A DNA stretch of 64,000 bases from Mesorhizobium_K sp040049215 (GTDB taxonomy: Bacteria > Pseudomonadota > Alphaproteobacteria > Rhizobiales > Rhizobiaceae), in assembly GCF_040049215.1 (NCBI RefSeq), contig NZ_JBDZDN010000003.1, positions 625,812 to 689,811 on the forward strand, given 5' to 3'. Below the pieces are notes generated by a model. The model saw only the letters and a list, made by a program, of their open reading frames with translations, was not told the DNA's origin and searched no databases. The translations under genes were made by a program, and so were the position numbers. Shown in pieces: positions 53,147 to 61,011 of this stretch (position 1 is its first letter; each line of letters starts with the position of its first letter).

Positions 53147-54487
53147 ATGACACAGGACCTGACGGACCTTTCAGTTAAGAACTGGGCTGCAGCCGACAAG
53201 CGGCAGGAGATTGCAGATCGCAAGGTGAGGGGCCTTTACCTGATTGTGCAGCCCAGCGGAAAAAAGTCGTGGGCGGTTCGGTACCGGTTCGCAGGCCGGG
53301 TGCAAAAATTGACAATCGGTCCCTACCCAACGTTCTCTTTAAGGCAGGCTCGCGAACACGCCATCGATGCACAACGGATGCTAGGAGGGGTGACGCCCCA
53401 AGACCCACGGTCTGCACAAAAGAATGCGCGGGAGGCGGCAGCACGAGCTAGCAGAAGCGATCCCAACCAGTTCCTTACTGTCGCTCAAAGGTACCTACGT
53501 GAGTATGCTTCGAAGAGACGTGGCTTCCGTGAAAAGGCTCGTCTGCTTGGGATGAGGTCCAACCCTGACACCCCAAACTCTTGGATAGTTTTGACAGGTA
53601 GTCCGACCGACGCTTGGCAGAAGCGACATATAACTGAAATCAGCCGCCGCGATGTCAAGGAGCAACTCGATGCGATTGTTTCCAAGGCACCCTTTGGAGC
53701 AAACAGACGATTTGCCGAACTTCGCAAATTCTTCAAATGGTGTGTGAGCAAGGACATACTTCTAACATCCCCGATCGATGGTATGTCTCCGCCGACCGAT
53801 ATGCACGACGAGGCAGCACGACGGCGTGACCGTACCTTGATGCGTGTCAGCACTCTGCCCGGCTCTACCGACGACGAATTGCGGTGGCTTTGGGTCGCGT
53901 GTGAGGCAGATGGCTACCCCTTTGGGCCGCTAGTGCAGATGCTCATTCTTACCGGTCAGCGGCGCTCCGAGGTTGGAGCAATGACATGGAGCGAGATTGA
54001 CGAGGTCGGCCGGCAATGGACCATACCCGCAAGTCGGACCAAGAACGGGAAGCCACACATAGTGCCGCTGTCAGACGCGGCAACGAGTGTCCTCTCTAAA
54101 CTGCCTCGGATAGCAGGGACAGCCGGGTATGTGTTCACGACCAATGGCGAAACCCCGGTTAGCGGCTACAGCCGTATGAAAAAGCGGCTTGATGTCCTGA
54201 TGGGTCAGTCAGCGCGAAGGGATCGCGGGGAACACATCGTGATATCCGAATGGCGACTGCACGACCTAAGACGCACAGTGGCTGCAGGGTTGCAGCGCCT
54301 AGGCACCCCGGTTGAAGTGACGGAAAAGGTCCTCAACCACACCTCTGGCAGTTTCGCAGGTATCGTCGCGATTTATCAGGTTCATGACCTTGCAGAGCAA
54401 AAAGCAACTGCGCTTGAAAATTGGGGAAGGTTCGTGACTAACTTGGTTGGGGAGCCGCATTTCAACGTTGTGCCGCTTCGCGCCTAG
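53147..54487 (+). CDS. P4-type tyrosine integrase
   Basis: A 446-residue tyrosine recombinase. Residues 1-90 are the DUF4102 arm-binding domain (LTDLSVKNWAAADKRQEIADRKVRGLYL; KSWAVRYRFAGRVQKLTIGPYPTFSLRQARE). Residues about 110-215 are the core-binding domain. The catalytic domain shows Arg272 in LILTGQRRSEVGAMTW, His372 and Arg375 in WRLHDLRRTVAAG, His398 in LNHTSGSFAG and Tyr410 in VAIYQVHD. All catalytic residues are present, so it should be active. It lies about 160 bases from the tRNA-Thr fragment. Confidence 0.94.
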   Translation: MTQDLTDLSVKNWAAADKRQEIADRKVRGLYLIVQPSGKKSWAVRYRFAGRVQKLTIGPYPTFSLRQAREHAIDAQRMLGGVTPQDPRSAQKNAREAAARASRSDPNQFLTVAQRYLREYASKRRGFREKARLLGMRSNPDTPNSWIVLTGSPTDAWQKRHITEISRRDVKEQLDAIVSKAPFGANRRFAELRKFFKWCVSKDILLTSPIDGMSPPTDMHDEAARRRDRTLMRVSTLPGSTDDELRWLWVACEADGYPFGPLVQMLILTGQRRSEVGAMTWSEIDEVGRQWTIPASRTKNGKPHIVPLSDAATSVLSKLPRIAGTAGYVFTTNGETPVSGYSRMKKRLDVLMGQSARRDRGEHIVISEWRLHDLRRTVAAGLQRLGTPVEVTEKVLNHTSGSFAGIVAIYQVHDLAEQKATALENWGRFVTNLVGEPHFNVVPLRA

Positions 54488-55206
54488 CGCCATGTTCCGA
54501 GGATGTCTTCAAATGGATAAACACCGATTTCTTTTCTATCCGGCATACAAAGAAAATAGATGTGGCAAACGATAGCAATTGTGTTTTCGAAGAATGCCTT
54601 GAATTCAAAATCCTCCCGAGCCTCATGCGCAAAGGAATTCCGCTGCTCTTTGATTTGTCGGAGCCGTCGTATCGCTTGCGGCGAGATATGAGCGCCCTCA
54701 TCCCCAAATGGCCGCGTAAACGCTGCTTTCGCCTTCTGCATTTCGACAGGGTTCCGTAAGTTCATCCCCGCATAAACTCCATGGTGCCACGCTGTGTGAA
54801 CTTTCTTAAATGGCGGGTAATCTGGATAAAAAGTTCGAACCATAAAGTTCCCGTATTCCTCGACGAGAGTGAATAGATAGGAGCAGGAAGCTCCATCCAA
54901 GGGATATTCGGCAACTTTAAAAAAGAGGTCTTCGGGAGCGAGCGGCTGGTCGTCTATTATGAAATACGGCTGATCGAAGTTATGACGCGTCAAGCTTGCC
55001 CTTGTTGCTTTTACGCCTACTCCTTTAATAGGATAATTTGCATGCATCTCGGCTGCAGTTTGGCGATGATTAGTGCGAGCCTGATCTAGAAGGTAGCGCG
55101 TAAGATCATGAGAGGCACGGAATTCCAGCATCCTATGCAAAGTCCAGCGGGTTACGCGCTCAACATTATATTTTTCCTCCTCGTCGATTGAAATGGGCGT
55201 AGACAT
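54484..55206 (-). CDS. unknown protein with Rx4H (HEPN-like) motif
   Basis: A 240-residue soluble protein I do not recognise by family. The C-terminal region has IRRLRQIKEQRNSFAHEAREDFEFKAFF, an R-N-S-F-A-H (Rx4H) motif between two predicted helices, as in HEPN-domain RNases and HEPN-related antiphage proteins. The N-terminal half (KVAEYPLDGASCSYLFTLVEEYGNFMVRTF) is unassigned. The assignment to HEPN is inference from this motif only. Its stop overlaps the integrase stop by 4 bases. Base composition is lower in GC than in the left half of the window. Confidence 0.6.
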   Translation of the reverse strand: MSTPISIDEEEKYNVERVTRWTLHRMLEFRASHDLTRYLLDQARTNHRQTAAEMHANYPIKGVGVKATRASLTRHNFDQPYFIIDDQPLAPEDLFFKVAEYPLDGASCSYLFTLVEEYGNFMVRTFYPDYPPFKKVHTAWHHGVYAGMNLRNPVEMQKAKAAFTRPFGDEGAHISPQAIRRLRQIKEQRNSFAHEAREDFEFKAFFENTIAIVCHIYFLCMPDRKEIGVYPFEDILGTWR

Positions 55207-55644
55207 CTAGGCTCCTGCAGCGAACTTGCGAGACGCTGTCGCAAAAATGCTAAGTTGTCTATGCCAGCCAAAAACTGGCTGCGGTCCAAGTCAGGCTGCA
55301 GAGGTGAGCAGCTGACTATCAATCAGAGAAAGCGGTGCCAATTAAGTAGCAACAACAGCGAGTTGGCTTAGGTATGTAGTACAAGGGGAACACGCGGGGA
55401 ACTCACTGGGGCCGTGTCCGAAGGTGAGGCCTCTGAAATCCGCACTCCTACCGGAAACGTCAAGGCCGGTGGGGTGGGTTTCCCCCCATGCCCCTAGGGT
55501 CCCCGGTCGGTGGCAGTGGGGGCCCCATGACGCTGGCAATGTGCTACGAGATATGTTTGCGTGGGCGTCAGCGGTGTACCGCACGTATGTGGGTGGTTGG
55601 TTTAGCGCAGGTGCCGAAGCACAATCTCCTAAATTGAGGGAACG
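55207..55644. other. intergenic region, nothing recognised
   Basis: About 440 bases between the HEPN-like gene and the peptidase-like gene. GC-rich in its right half with G and C runs. The open frames on both strands lack starts with a ribosome site or any family feature. The shared promoters of the two divergent genes should be here. Confidence 0.4.
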
Positions 55645-56670
55645 GTGTTGGCTTCGCCTGAATTTGAAGCATGGGCAAACCTACGGGGGGGCCTTCTCAC
55701 AGTGCCGCCTCCGGGATTTGACCCTGTCAGGTTCAACCGCGCTCTCTACCAAGCGGAAATGATAGCGGCCTCGCTTGAGGCTGCCATGCCAGGGTTTGTC
55801 GTTGAAGGCGGGGTCCTACATAACGAGCAAGTCAATGCAACAGCAGCAGTCGTGGGCCAAAATCGGTTCTGCATTGCCATGTTTACGGGCAAGCTGCTGC
55901 GTCTCGCCGAGTTGTTGGCGCTGATACACGACGACATGCCGGGTCCCCCGCCACACGAGGCCTATCCGGACGGTGTTGAGGCTCGAGCGGAGGCGGAGTG
56001 GGGCCTGCTTATCGGTCAAACACTGCGTCACGAGGCCGGCCACATAGCCAACGGCCACGTTGAATATGGAATGTCAAAGGCGCTCACCACGCTGGATCGA
56101 CAACTGCTAGAGGCCGACGCCGACAGCTACGCAGCCAGAGTTCTTGCCTGCGGGTTCACAGGCATCCAACAGTCGGACGTGGGAACGGAGTTTCGGATAC
56201 CAGAGGGTATGCCACTCGATGTGGTAGCTTATCGGACGGAGCTCCTAGGCGCTGTATTGTACACAAACTTTCGCGTCGCCGAGGAACTCGCCCCGTCACC
56301 ATTCCCGGTGACCGGCGAAATCACGCCAAGTTTCCATCCGCCGCCGATCGTGCGCATCTGGTTGCTTGGCAGCCTTTTGGCCACCATGTTCGCGTCATTT
56401 GATGAACCAGTCCGAAACCACTTGATTAGCGCCTTTTTGAAAGGCGCTCTCCTGCGAGAAAAGGCCTTGGCGTACAAGCAAGAAAGGCCTTTCGACGTCC
56501 AGCTGCCTCGCGCAACATCGAGTGTCGGAGTATGGCGATACGGCGCGACCCTAATCAATCATTGGAATACGGTCCGGCCGGAGCTCATGCCCTTTAAGCG
56601 CACGCCGGGGCAATTAGCAGCGGCTCAAGATTACCCTATGGACCCACCCCCCGGTTGGACGCATCCCTGA
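55645..56670 (+). CDS. HExxH metallopeptidase-like protein
   Basis: A 341-residue protein. LLIGQTLRHEAGHIANGHVEYG gives the zinc-binding HEAGH near residue 130, and QLLEADADSYAARVLACGF about 25 residues later supplies the third ligand, as in M48-type gluzincins. There is no signal peptide or clear membrane anchor before it (MLASPEFEAWANLRGGLLTVPPPG), so it is probably cytoplasmic. A hydrophobic stretch (IWLLGSLLATMFASF) occurs later. It is unlike the housekeeping M48 at 25645 apart from the motif. Start GTG at 55645 with GAGGG 5 bases before. Substrate unknown. Confidence 0.7.
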   Translation: MLASPEFEAWANLRGGLLTVPPPGFDPVRFNRALYQAEMIAASLEAAMPGFVVEGGVLHNEQVNATAAVVGQNRFCIAMFTGKLLRLAELLALIHDDMPGPPPHEAYPDGVEARAEAEWGLLIGQTLRHEAGHIANGHVEYGMSKALTTLDRQLLEADADSYAARVLACGFTGIQQSDVGTEFRIPEGMPLDVVAYRTELLGAVLYTNFRVAEELAPSPFPVTGEITPSFHPPPIVRIWLLGSLLATMFASFDEPVRNHLISAFLKGALLREKALAYKQERPFDVQLPRATSSVGVWRYGATLINHWNTVRPELMPFKRTPGQLAAAQDYPMDPPPGWTHP

Positions 56671-56698
56671 ATGCGCAACAGCATGGGCGCTCGCGCTC

Positions 56699-56729
56699 GA
56701 CGGTTGAAGCCGGCGCGATATCCCGGTGC
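56699..56729. repeat. 30-bp imperfect repeat, copy 1
   Basis: A stretch beginning GACGGTTGAAGCCGGCGCG closely matches GACGGTTGATGCCGCGCG at 60638-60668, and both continue with GATA and a CCCGGTGC segment. Each copy lies about 30 bases after a gene stop in the element. Its meaning is unknown. Confidence 0.5.
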
Positions 56730-56783
56730 CCCCCGGCAACGATGCGCTGTCCGTCTGATGACACTAGAGAGCTTCGAGGCGCT

Positions 56784-57083
56784 GTGGAAATCTACACCCT
56801 CATAATCGTCGCTGTGGCTGCATGGGGCGGCTATCACTTGGGCCTTTGGGAAGACAAGGACGCCGGCATGATGGGGTCAATAACCGCCGCACTGATCTTT
56901 GCCATCCCGATGGGCCTATGGTTCGCTTTCAACCTGCTCGCCTATGCCTTCAACTGGGGCGGCCGGTCGGGCTTCAAGCCGGAGGACGTTTGGGAGGTAG
57001 TCGCGACCTTGCTGATAGGCGTTGCGGTTTGGCTCTGCGCAGTTGTTGTCGGCTACGTGAAGCGGACTGGGACACAGCGATAG
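56784..57083 (+). CDS. small multi-pass membrane protein
   Basis: A 99-residue membrane protein with about three helices (VEIYTLIIVAVAAWGGYHLGL; MGSITAALIFAIPMGLWFAFNLLAYAF; VVATLLIGVAVWLCAVVVGYV). No family recognised. The GTG at 56784 has GAGG just upstream and begins the first helix directly. The longer frame from 56655 adds a non-helical, poorly supported stretch. It follows the peptidase-like gene by 113 bases and may act with it. Confidence 0.6.
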   Translation: MEIYTLIIVAVAAWGGYHLGLWEDKDAGMMGSITAALIFAIPMGLWFAFNLLAYAFNWGGRSGFKPEDVWEVVATLLIGVAVWLCAVVVGYVKRTGTQR

Positions 57084-57145
57084 CTCTTGCCGGCGCTCGG
57101 TGTCAGGCACAACCGTGGCTGTCATTGGACCAGCGTCAGGTACGC

Positions 57146-57919
57146 TCACTGCAACGAGGCTTTGAGTAAGGCGGCGACAAATACCTTGCCCTCTTGAAGT
57201 GTCATTGAAGGCCGTGATGTTGCACCAACACGAGAAGGACGAGGTGGGCTGCGCCATTTGTGGTGGCGGTGTATTTCGTTGGCCGTCGCTCGGAACCGGG
57301 CAAGCTCCTGCTGAGACGCGCCGAGTTGCAGATACGCGGCGTCTTGGGTTGAGCCATAGTGCGCCCCGATGGTTTCGAATGCCTTCCAGAGTTCCTGCCA
57401 GTCGTAGGCTCTCGCGAAGTACGTGAGTGCGTCGGCAAGATCACCTTTCGCCATCGCTATTGCGTTCTGGGTAGTAGACGGCGTCAGCGCTACGATAGGT
57501 TGGCGGTCGGTGCCACAATGGGCCAACGATGCGGGAAAGCCGCTGATCTCAAACCTACCCTGCTCAGCAAAGAGGCGGAGGTGGCGTCTAAAATTCCCAT
57601 CCGGCAACAACTCTACTGCACCATAAAAAGACAGCGATTTTGCGCCGCACTGAACTGCCATGACACCGTTCAAGATGCCTATCAACGGTACGGCGACAGA
57701 CATCAGTTCATCGGGCGACGCTACGGTGTCAAATGCAGAAGACACGAGGACGTGTACCAGTTCTTGTGGTCTCTCCAAGGTCACGACATGCGGTTCAAAC
57801 GGCGTGCGCATGTGGTGTTTCCAAGTTTCAACGTCGACCAATTGTCCGGAGAGACCAGCGCCCCACGCCCATGGGTTTTTCCCTTTGAACACCGGGTTAA
57901 GCAGTAACAGAATTGACAC
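57146..57919 (-). CDS. unknown protein
   Basis: A protein of about 257 residues. No domain recognised. Its C-terminal part (LADALTYFARAYDWQELWKAFETIGAHYG, then LARFRATANEIHRHHKWRSPPRPS and MTLQEGKVFVAALLKASL) reads like a soluble helical domain with a conserved-looking HRHH motif. I used the GTG at 57919 to avoid overlapping the divergent gene start at 57968. The frame is also open to 58000. Its partner on the other strand, at 57968, may be functionally linked. Confidence 0.5.
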   Translation of the reverse strand: MSILLLLNPVFKGKNPWAWGAGLSGQLVDVETWKHHMRTPFEPHVVTLERPQELVHVLVSSAFDTVASPDELMSVAVPLIGILNGVMAVQCGAKSLSFYGAVELLPDGNFRRHLRLFAEQGRFEISGFPASLAHCGTDRQPIVALTPSTTQNAIAMAKGDLADALTYFARAYDWQELWKAFETIGAHYGSTQDAAYLQLGASQQELARFRATANEIHRHHKWRSPPRPSRVGATSRPSMTLQEGKVFVAALLKASLQ

Positions 57920-57967
57920 GAAAGCTTTTAGGGAGCCAACGTTTGAGCGGCGCCTGGGCTGCGATGC

Positions 57968-58702
57968 ATGGATCATAGTTTTACACTGGAAGAAATTCAC
58001 GAGATGCTTGACGCCACCGAGCGAAGCATAAGCCGCATCCGCAGCTCTAATCTTTACTCAAAACAGATGCCGGTTTCATTCATAAGTGACGGCGTTAGCG
58101 TTTTCTATGACCTGGACGAAGCAGGCGTGCTTGGAAGCACCGGGATCAATGCCACCCTGTCAAGGAAGCTAAAGAACCTTGATGGGTCCGTTGCCGCCAA
58201 CGTGATGCTTGCAGCGCTTGAACGCGTAAAGACGTATCTGCGGCGAATTGAGAGCGAGTACGGGGGCTCCAGGACTACATCGCCGCAAGACGAACGTATG
58301 TTGGAACTGGATGACGTCGTTGAACGGCACCCGCCCGAACCCGTTCCTGTTTGGGCAGAGCAGTGGGTTTATATCCGGCCCCGTTCGCGGGCGAAAGAAA
58401 TCATTGCCGAGCTTTCCGACCTTCTAGATGAGGTTGCACTGCTCGTGAAATCAACCAACCTCCCAGAGGATCAGGCGGCATTGACTGATATAGAACGATC
58501 ACAACTAATCGCGATGTTAGAAACAGTGCTGCTTATGCTGCGTGCCCCGATGGTTGAACCGGGCTTGCTGAAAAAGCTGCAACGGTCGACTACCGACGCA
58601 GCGCAAAAGACCATACAGAAGGGCACGGAACAGGCCATGGGAGAGGGCATGAAAGCTGCTGGCCGCAAGCTCCTTGAGCTTATCCAATCCCTGTTAAACT
58701 GA
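57968..58702 (+). CDS. unknown helical protein
   Basis: A 244-residue protein with no domain I recognise. The N-terminal part (MDHSFTLEEIHEMLDATERSISRIR) and the C-terminal region (IERSQLIAMLETVLLMLRAPMVEPGLLKKLQ; AQKTIQKGTEQAMGEGMKAAGRKLLELIQSLL) are strongly helical, the latter amphipathic. No signal peptide or membrane span. It is divergent from the gene at 57146 and followed 5 bases later by the SRAP gene, so it may be translated with it. Confidence 0.55.
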   Translation: MDHSFTLEEIHEMLDATERSISRIRSSNLYSKQMPVSFISDGVSVFYDLDEAGVLGSTGINATLSRKLKNLDGSVAANVMLAALERVKTYLRRIESEYGGSRTTSPQDERMLELDDVVERHPPEPVPVWAEQWVYIRPRSRAKEIIAELSDLLDEVALLVKSTNLPEDQAALTDIERSQLIAMLETVLLMLRAPMVEPGLLKKLQRSTTDAAQKTIQKGTEQAMGEGMKAAGRKLLELIQSLLN

Positions 58703-58707
58703 CGCCC

Positions 58708-59418
58708 ATGTGCAACCTCTACAACGTCACCACCACCCAACGGGCGATCATCGAATGGTCTCGCGCCATGCGGGACGTGTTGGGCAACCTAGAGCCCACC
58801 GTTGACATCTATCCGAACTATCCCGCCCCGGTGGTCCGCAACGCGGCGGACGGCACGAGGGAACTCACCAAGCTCCAGTGGGGAATGCCGACGCCGCCCG
58901 ATCGGGTGAAGGGCAAGGCCGACTATGGCACCACCAACATACGCCGCCCGAACTTCGGACACTGGCGGAAGTGGATGAACGTGGAGAACCGCTGCGTGGT
59001 CCCTGCGACAAGTTTCGCGGAGCCAAGCCCGACGCCTGGCGACAAGGACCCCGCCACCGGCATCCAGCGGAACTTCTGGTTCGCTCTGGATGAGAGCAAG
59101 CCGCTGTTCTTTTTCGCCGGCATCTGGACACCTTGGCACGGCATCCGCCGCGTGAAGGACGGCCCGCAGGATTACGAATTGTACGGCTTCCTGACGACCG
59201 AACCCAATGGCGTCGTCAAGCCAATTCATGAGAAGGCCATGCCCGTCATCCTGACGACCTCGGAGGAGGTGGAGACGTGGCTGACAGCGCCGTATGAAGT
59301 GGCAGTGAAGCTTCAGCGCCCGTTACCCGACAAACTCACTACCATTGTCCCCGCGCCGATCCTCGTGGAGGACGTAGCGGCTCCCGCGAAAGCACCCGAG
59401 CAGCCCTCGCTTTTCTAG
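58708..59418 (+). CDS. SRAP-family (YedK/HMCES) protein
   Basis: A 236-residue SOS-response-associated peptidase-family protein. The start MCNLYN exposes catalytic Cys2, which forms a thiazolidine link to abasic sites in single-stranded DNA. The Glu region is RCVVPATSFAEPSP and the His is in KPIHEKAMPVIL. The family protects stalled replication forks from abasic-site damage. The usual GFYEW-like stretch is here SFAEP, keeping the Glu. The ATG at 58708 is exact, because Cys must be residue 2. It overlaps the convergent zinc-ribbon gene by 4 bases. Confidence 0.9.
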   Translation: MCNLYNVTTTQRAIIEWSRAMRDVLGNLEPTVDIYPNYPAPVVRNAADGTRELTKLQWGMPTPPDRVKGKADYGTTNIRRPNFGHWRKWMNVENRCVVPATSFAEPSPTPGDKDPATGIQRNFWFALDESKPLFFFAGIWTPWHGIRRVKDGPQDYELYGFLTTEPNGVVKPIHEKAMPVILTTSEEVETWLTAPYEVAVKLQRPLPDKLTTIVPAPILVEDVAAPAKAPEQPSLF

Positions 59419-59744
59419 ACGCCCTGCGTCTCCTTCCACACAATCCTCCGCTTGTACTCGACGCGCTCAATCCGCCGCAGCCACGCCTTGTCGGCAATGT
59501 CGCTCGGGGGGCCGCCCATCTTCAGTTCCAGCGAGCCTTTCCCGTCGCAGTTCCGGCAACGCAGCCGCGCCACATGGACCACATCATCGCACTCAACGTC
59601 CCCGAAGGCGGTCTTTAGGTCGGCCACAAGGTAGTAGCGGGTCCGCTTGCAGTAGGTGCACCGGATAGAGGCATAGGTGTTGTGCTTCGCCGCGTCAGCG
59701 AGCGTGTACGAGCCTTTCCGCTTGGGCCAGTATGGTTCGGGCAT
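59415..59744 (-). CDS. zinc-ribbon protein, unknown function
   Basis: A 109-residue protein with a CTYC...CRNC zinc ribbon (IRCTYCKRTRYYLVADL and LRCRNCDGKGSLELKMGG). This type is often found beside SRAP genes in rhizobia, but has no assigned role. The ATG at 59744 lies at the edge of the 46-bp conserved block (59742-59787), and a degenerate copy of its start occurs at about 61561-61595. Confidence 0.75.
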   Translation of the reverse strand: MPEPYWPKRKGSYTLADAAKHNTYASIRCTYCKRTRYYLVADLKTAFGDVECDDVVHVARLRCRNCDGKGSLELKMGGPPSDIADKAWLRRIERVEYKRRIVWKETQGV

Positions 59745-59787
59745 GGGGAACGAAATGGGAACAAATTCCTGATGCGGTCAAGTCCCT
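59742..59787. repeat. 46-bp perfect repeat, copy 1
   Basis: Identical to 61593-61638. It begins at the ATG of the zinc-ribbon gene and lies between that gene and the helical-protein gene at 59823. It may carry the divergent promoters of both, as coding sequence on either side has diverged but this has not. Confidence 0.9.
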
Positions 59788-59822
59788 GGATGGTATAAAA
59801 TTGCTAGAGTGGGGGCTCTTCA

Positions 59823-60602
59823 ATGTCACTTTTCAGTCGCTTGTTTCGGTCTAAGGCACAGAAGGCCGTGGACGCACTTCAAGAGGAACTGGACCGTCGG
59901 TTGGTGGCAGTGGGGGCTGGCCTGGAGGTTTTCAAACGGACCGCCAAGTCATTCGACATGTCCGGAATTGAAGATGGTTGCTCTGAGGCCGCGTCCTTCA
60001 AACTCGCGCAAGGGAGACACGCCTATTTCACAAACGCACTCATTGACGACCTCTCCAGCGTCGAGGAACAAGTTAAGGCTATGCGCCGCGCCCTTGAGTA
60101 CAACGATGGGCGCCCACAGCCCAGCTTCGAGAAAGAGGTGACTGAGGCAGAGAGGGACCTTGAACAGACCGATGCGAACATTCGGCGACTAAGTGAGGTG
60201 TGCCAGCAGCTCATCGACATCGCGGGCGACACCTCTCCAGAAAGAGCGGAGGATCACGCCAGTCTAAAGCTCCTGATCGAACACGCCAACGGCCGTAAGG
60301 ATGAACTCGACCACACACTGTCCGAAATGGATAAGTCGCTAGACGATGTGATTGCACAGGCTGAAGCGGGTACGTTCACCGACATCGAGCTGGCCAAGAA
60401 AGCGTCCTCATATATGAAAGCCGGAGCGGCGCTTTCGTTAGCCGAGGGCGAGTGGATCGACTTTCTTCAGAAGGCCATGAGGGCCCCTTCACTCGACCCT
60501 TTCCGAGCGGAGCTGCCCCGCAAGAAGGAGTGGCTGGAGGAATGTCGGAAGATTTACGAAGACGCTCGGGCTGCGCTGCGTGCACTCACGGTGGACGAAT
60601 GA
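59823..60602 (+). CDS. coiled-coil protein, unknown function
   Basis: A 259-residue helical protein with no recognised domain. MSLFSRLFRSKAQKAVDALQEELD begins it, then long heptad-like stretches (EEQVKAMRRALEYNDG; ELDHTLSEMDKSLDDVIAQAEAG). A diverged partial copy of its first half is at 61622-62084. Cytoplasmic, no membrane span. The start is ATG at 59823. The function is unknown. Confidence 0.6.
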   Translation: MSLFSRLFRSKAQKAVDALQEELDRRLVAVGAGLEVFKRTAKSFDMSGIEDGCSEAASFKLAQGRHAYFTNALIDDLSSVEEQVKAMRRALEYNDGRPQPSFEKEVTEAERDLEQTDANIRRLSEVCQQLIDIAGDTSPERAEDHASLKLLIEHANGRKDELDHTLSEMDKSLDDVIAQAEAGTFTDIELAKKASSYMKAGAALSLAEGEWIDFLQKAMRAPSLDPFRAELPRKKEWLEECRKIYEDARAALRALTVDE

Positions 60603-60637
60603 CGCCTAAAATGGCCGAAAATACGGGGGTCGAACTT

Positions 60638-60668
60638 GACGGTTGATGCCGCGCGATACCCCCGGTGC
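60638..60668. repeat. 30-bp imperfect repeat, copy 2
   Basis: Matches 56699-56729 (GACGGTTGATGCCGCGCG core). In this copy it is also part of a larger hairpin-capable sequence: CGGGGGT near 60624 can pair with ACCCCCG near 60658. Confidence 0.5.
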
Positions 60669-60708
60669 TCGTTCGGCCACCATGGGGGGCCGTGCGAGCC
60701 TCGTTCTC

Positions 60709-60993
60709 TCACATGCCTTCAACGATGACTGAATTGTAGTCGGGGGCCGAAGTGCCTCTCGTATGGCGCAAGGCCGAGTAGCCCGCCGCCGCTGCGCGTG
60801 CCGCTTCGATGCTGTCGAACTCAATGACGACGATACGGTTGTGCAACGTTCCTTCGATAGCTTCGGTCCGGCCACCGCCCACCAGAAGCCTGCCGCCGGT
60901 TTCCTTGGTAACCTTCGCTGCCGCGTTCTTGTATGTCTCATAGCTTTCCGGATCAGTGACGTTGATGCTCGCAACGATGTATGCCTTGGGCAT
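60709..60993 (-). CDS. DUF1330 domain-containing protein
   Basis: A 94-residue DUF1330 protein, a ferredoxin-like (dimeric alpha-beta barrel) fold. MPKAYIVASINVTDPESYETYKNAAAKVTKETGGRLLVGGG is the family start, followed by NRIVVIEFDSIEAARAAAAGYSALRHTRGTSAPDYNSVIVEGM. Function unknown. The RBS GAGAGGGA lies just upstream of the ATG. Confidence 0.9.
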   Translation of the reverse strand: MPKAYIVASINVTDPESYETYKNAAAKVTKETGGRLLVGGGRTEAIEGTLHNRIVVIEFDSIEAARAAAAGYSALRHTRGTSAPDYNSVIVEGM

Positions 60994-61011
60994 GGAAAAA
61001 TCCCTCTCTGG

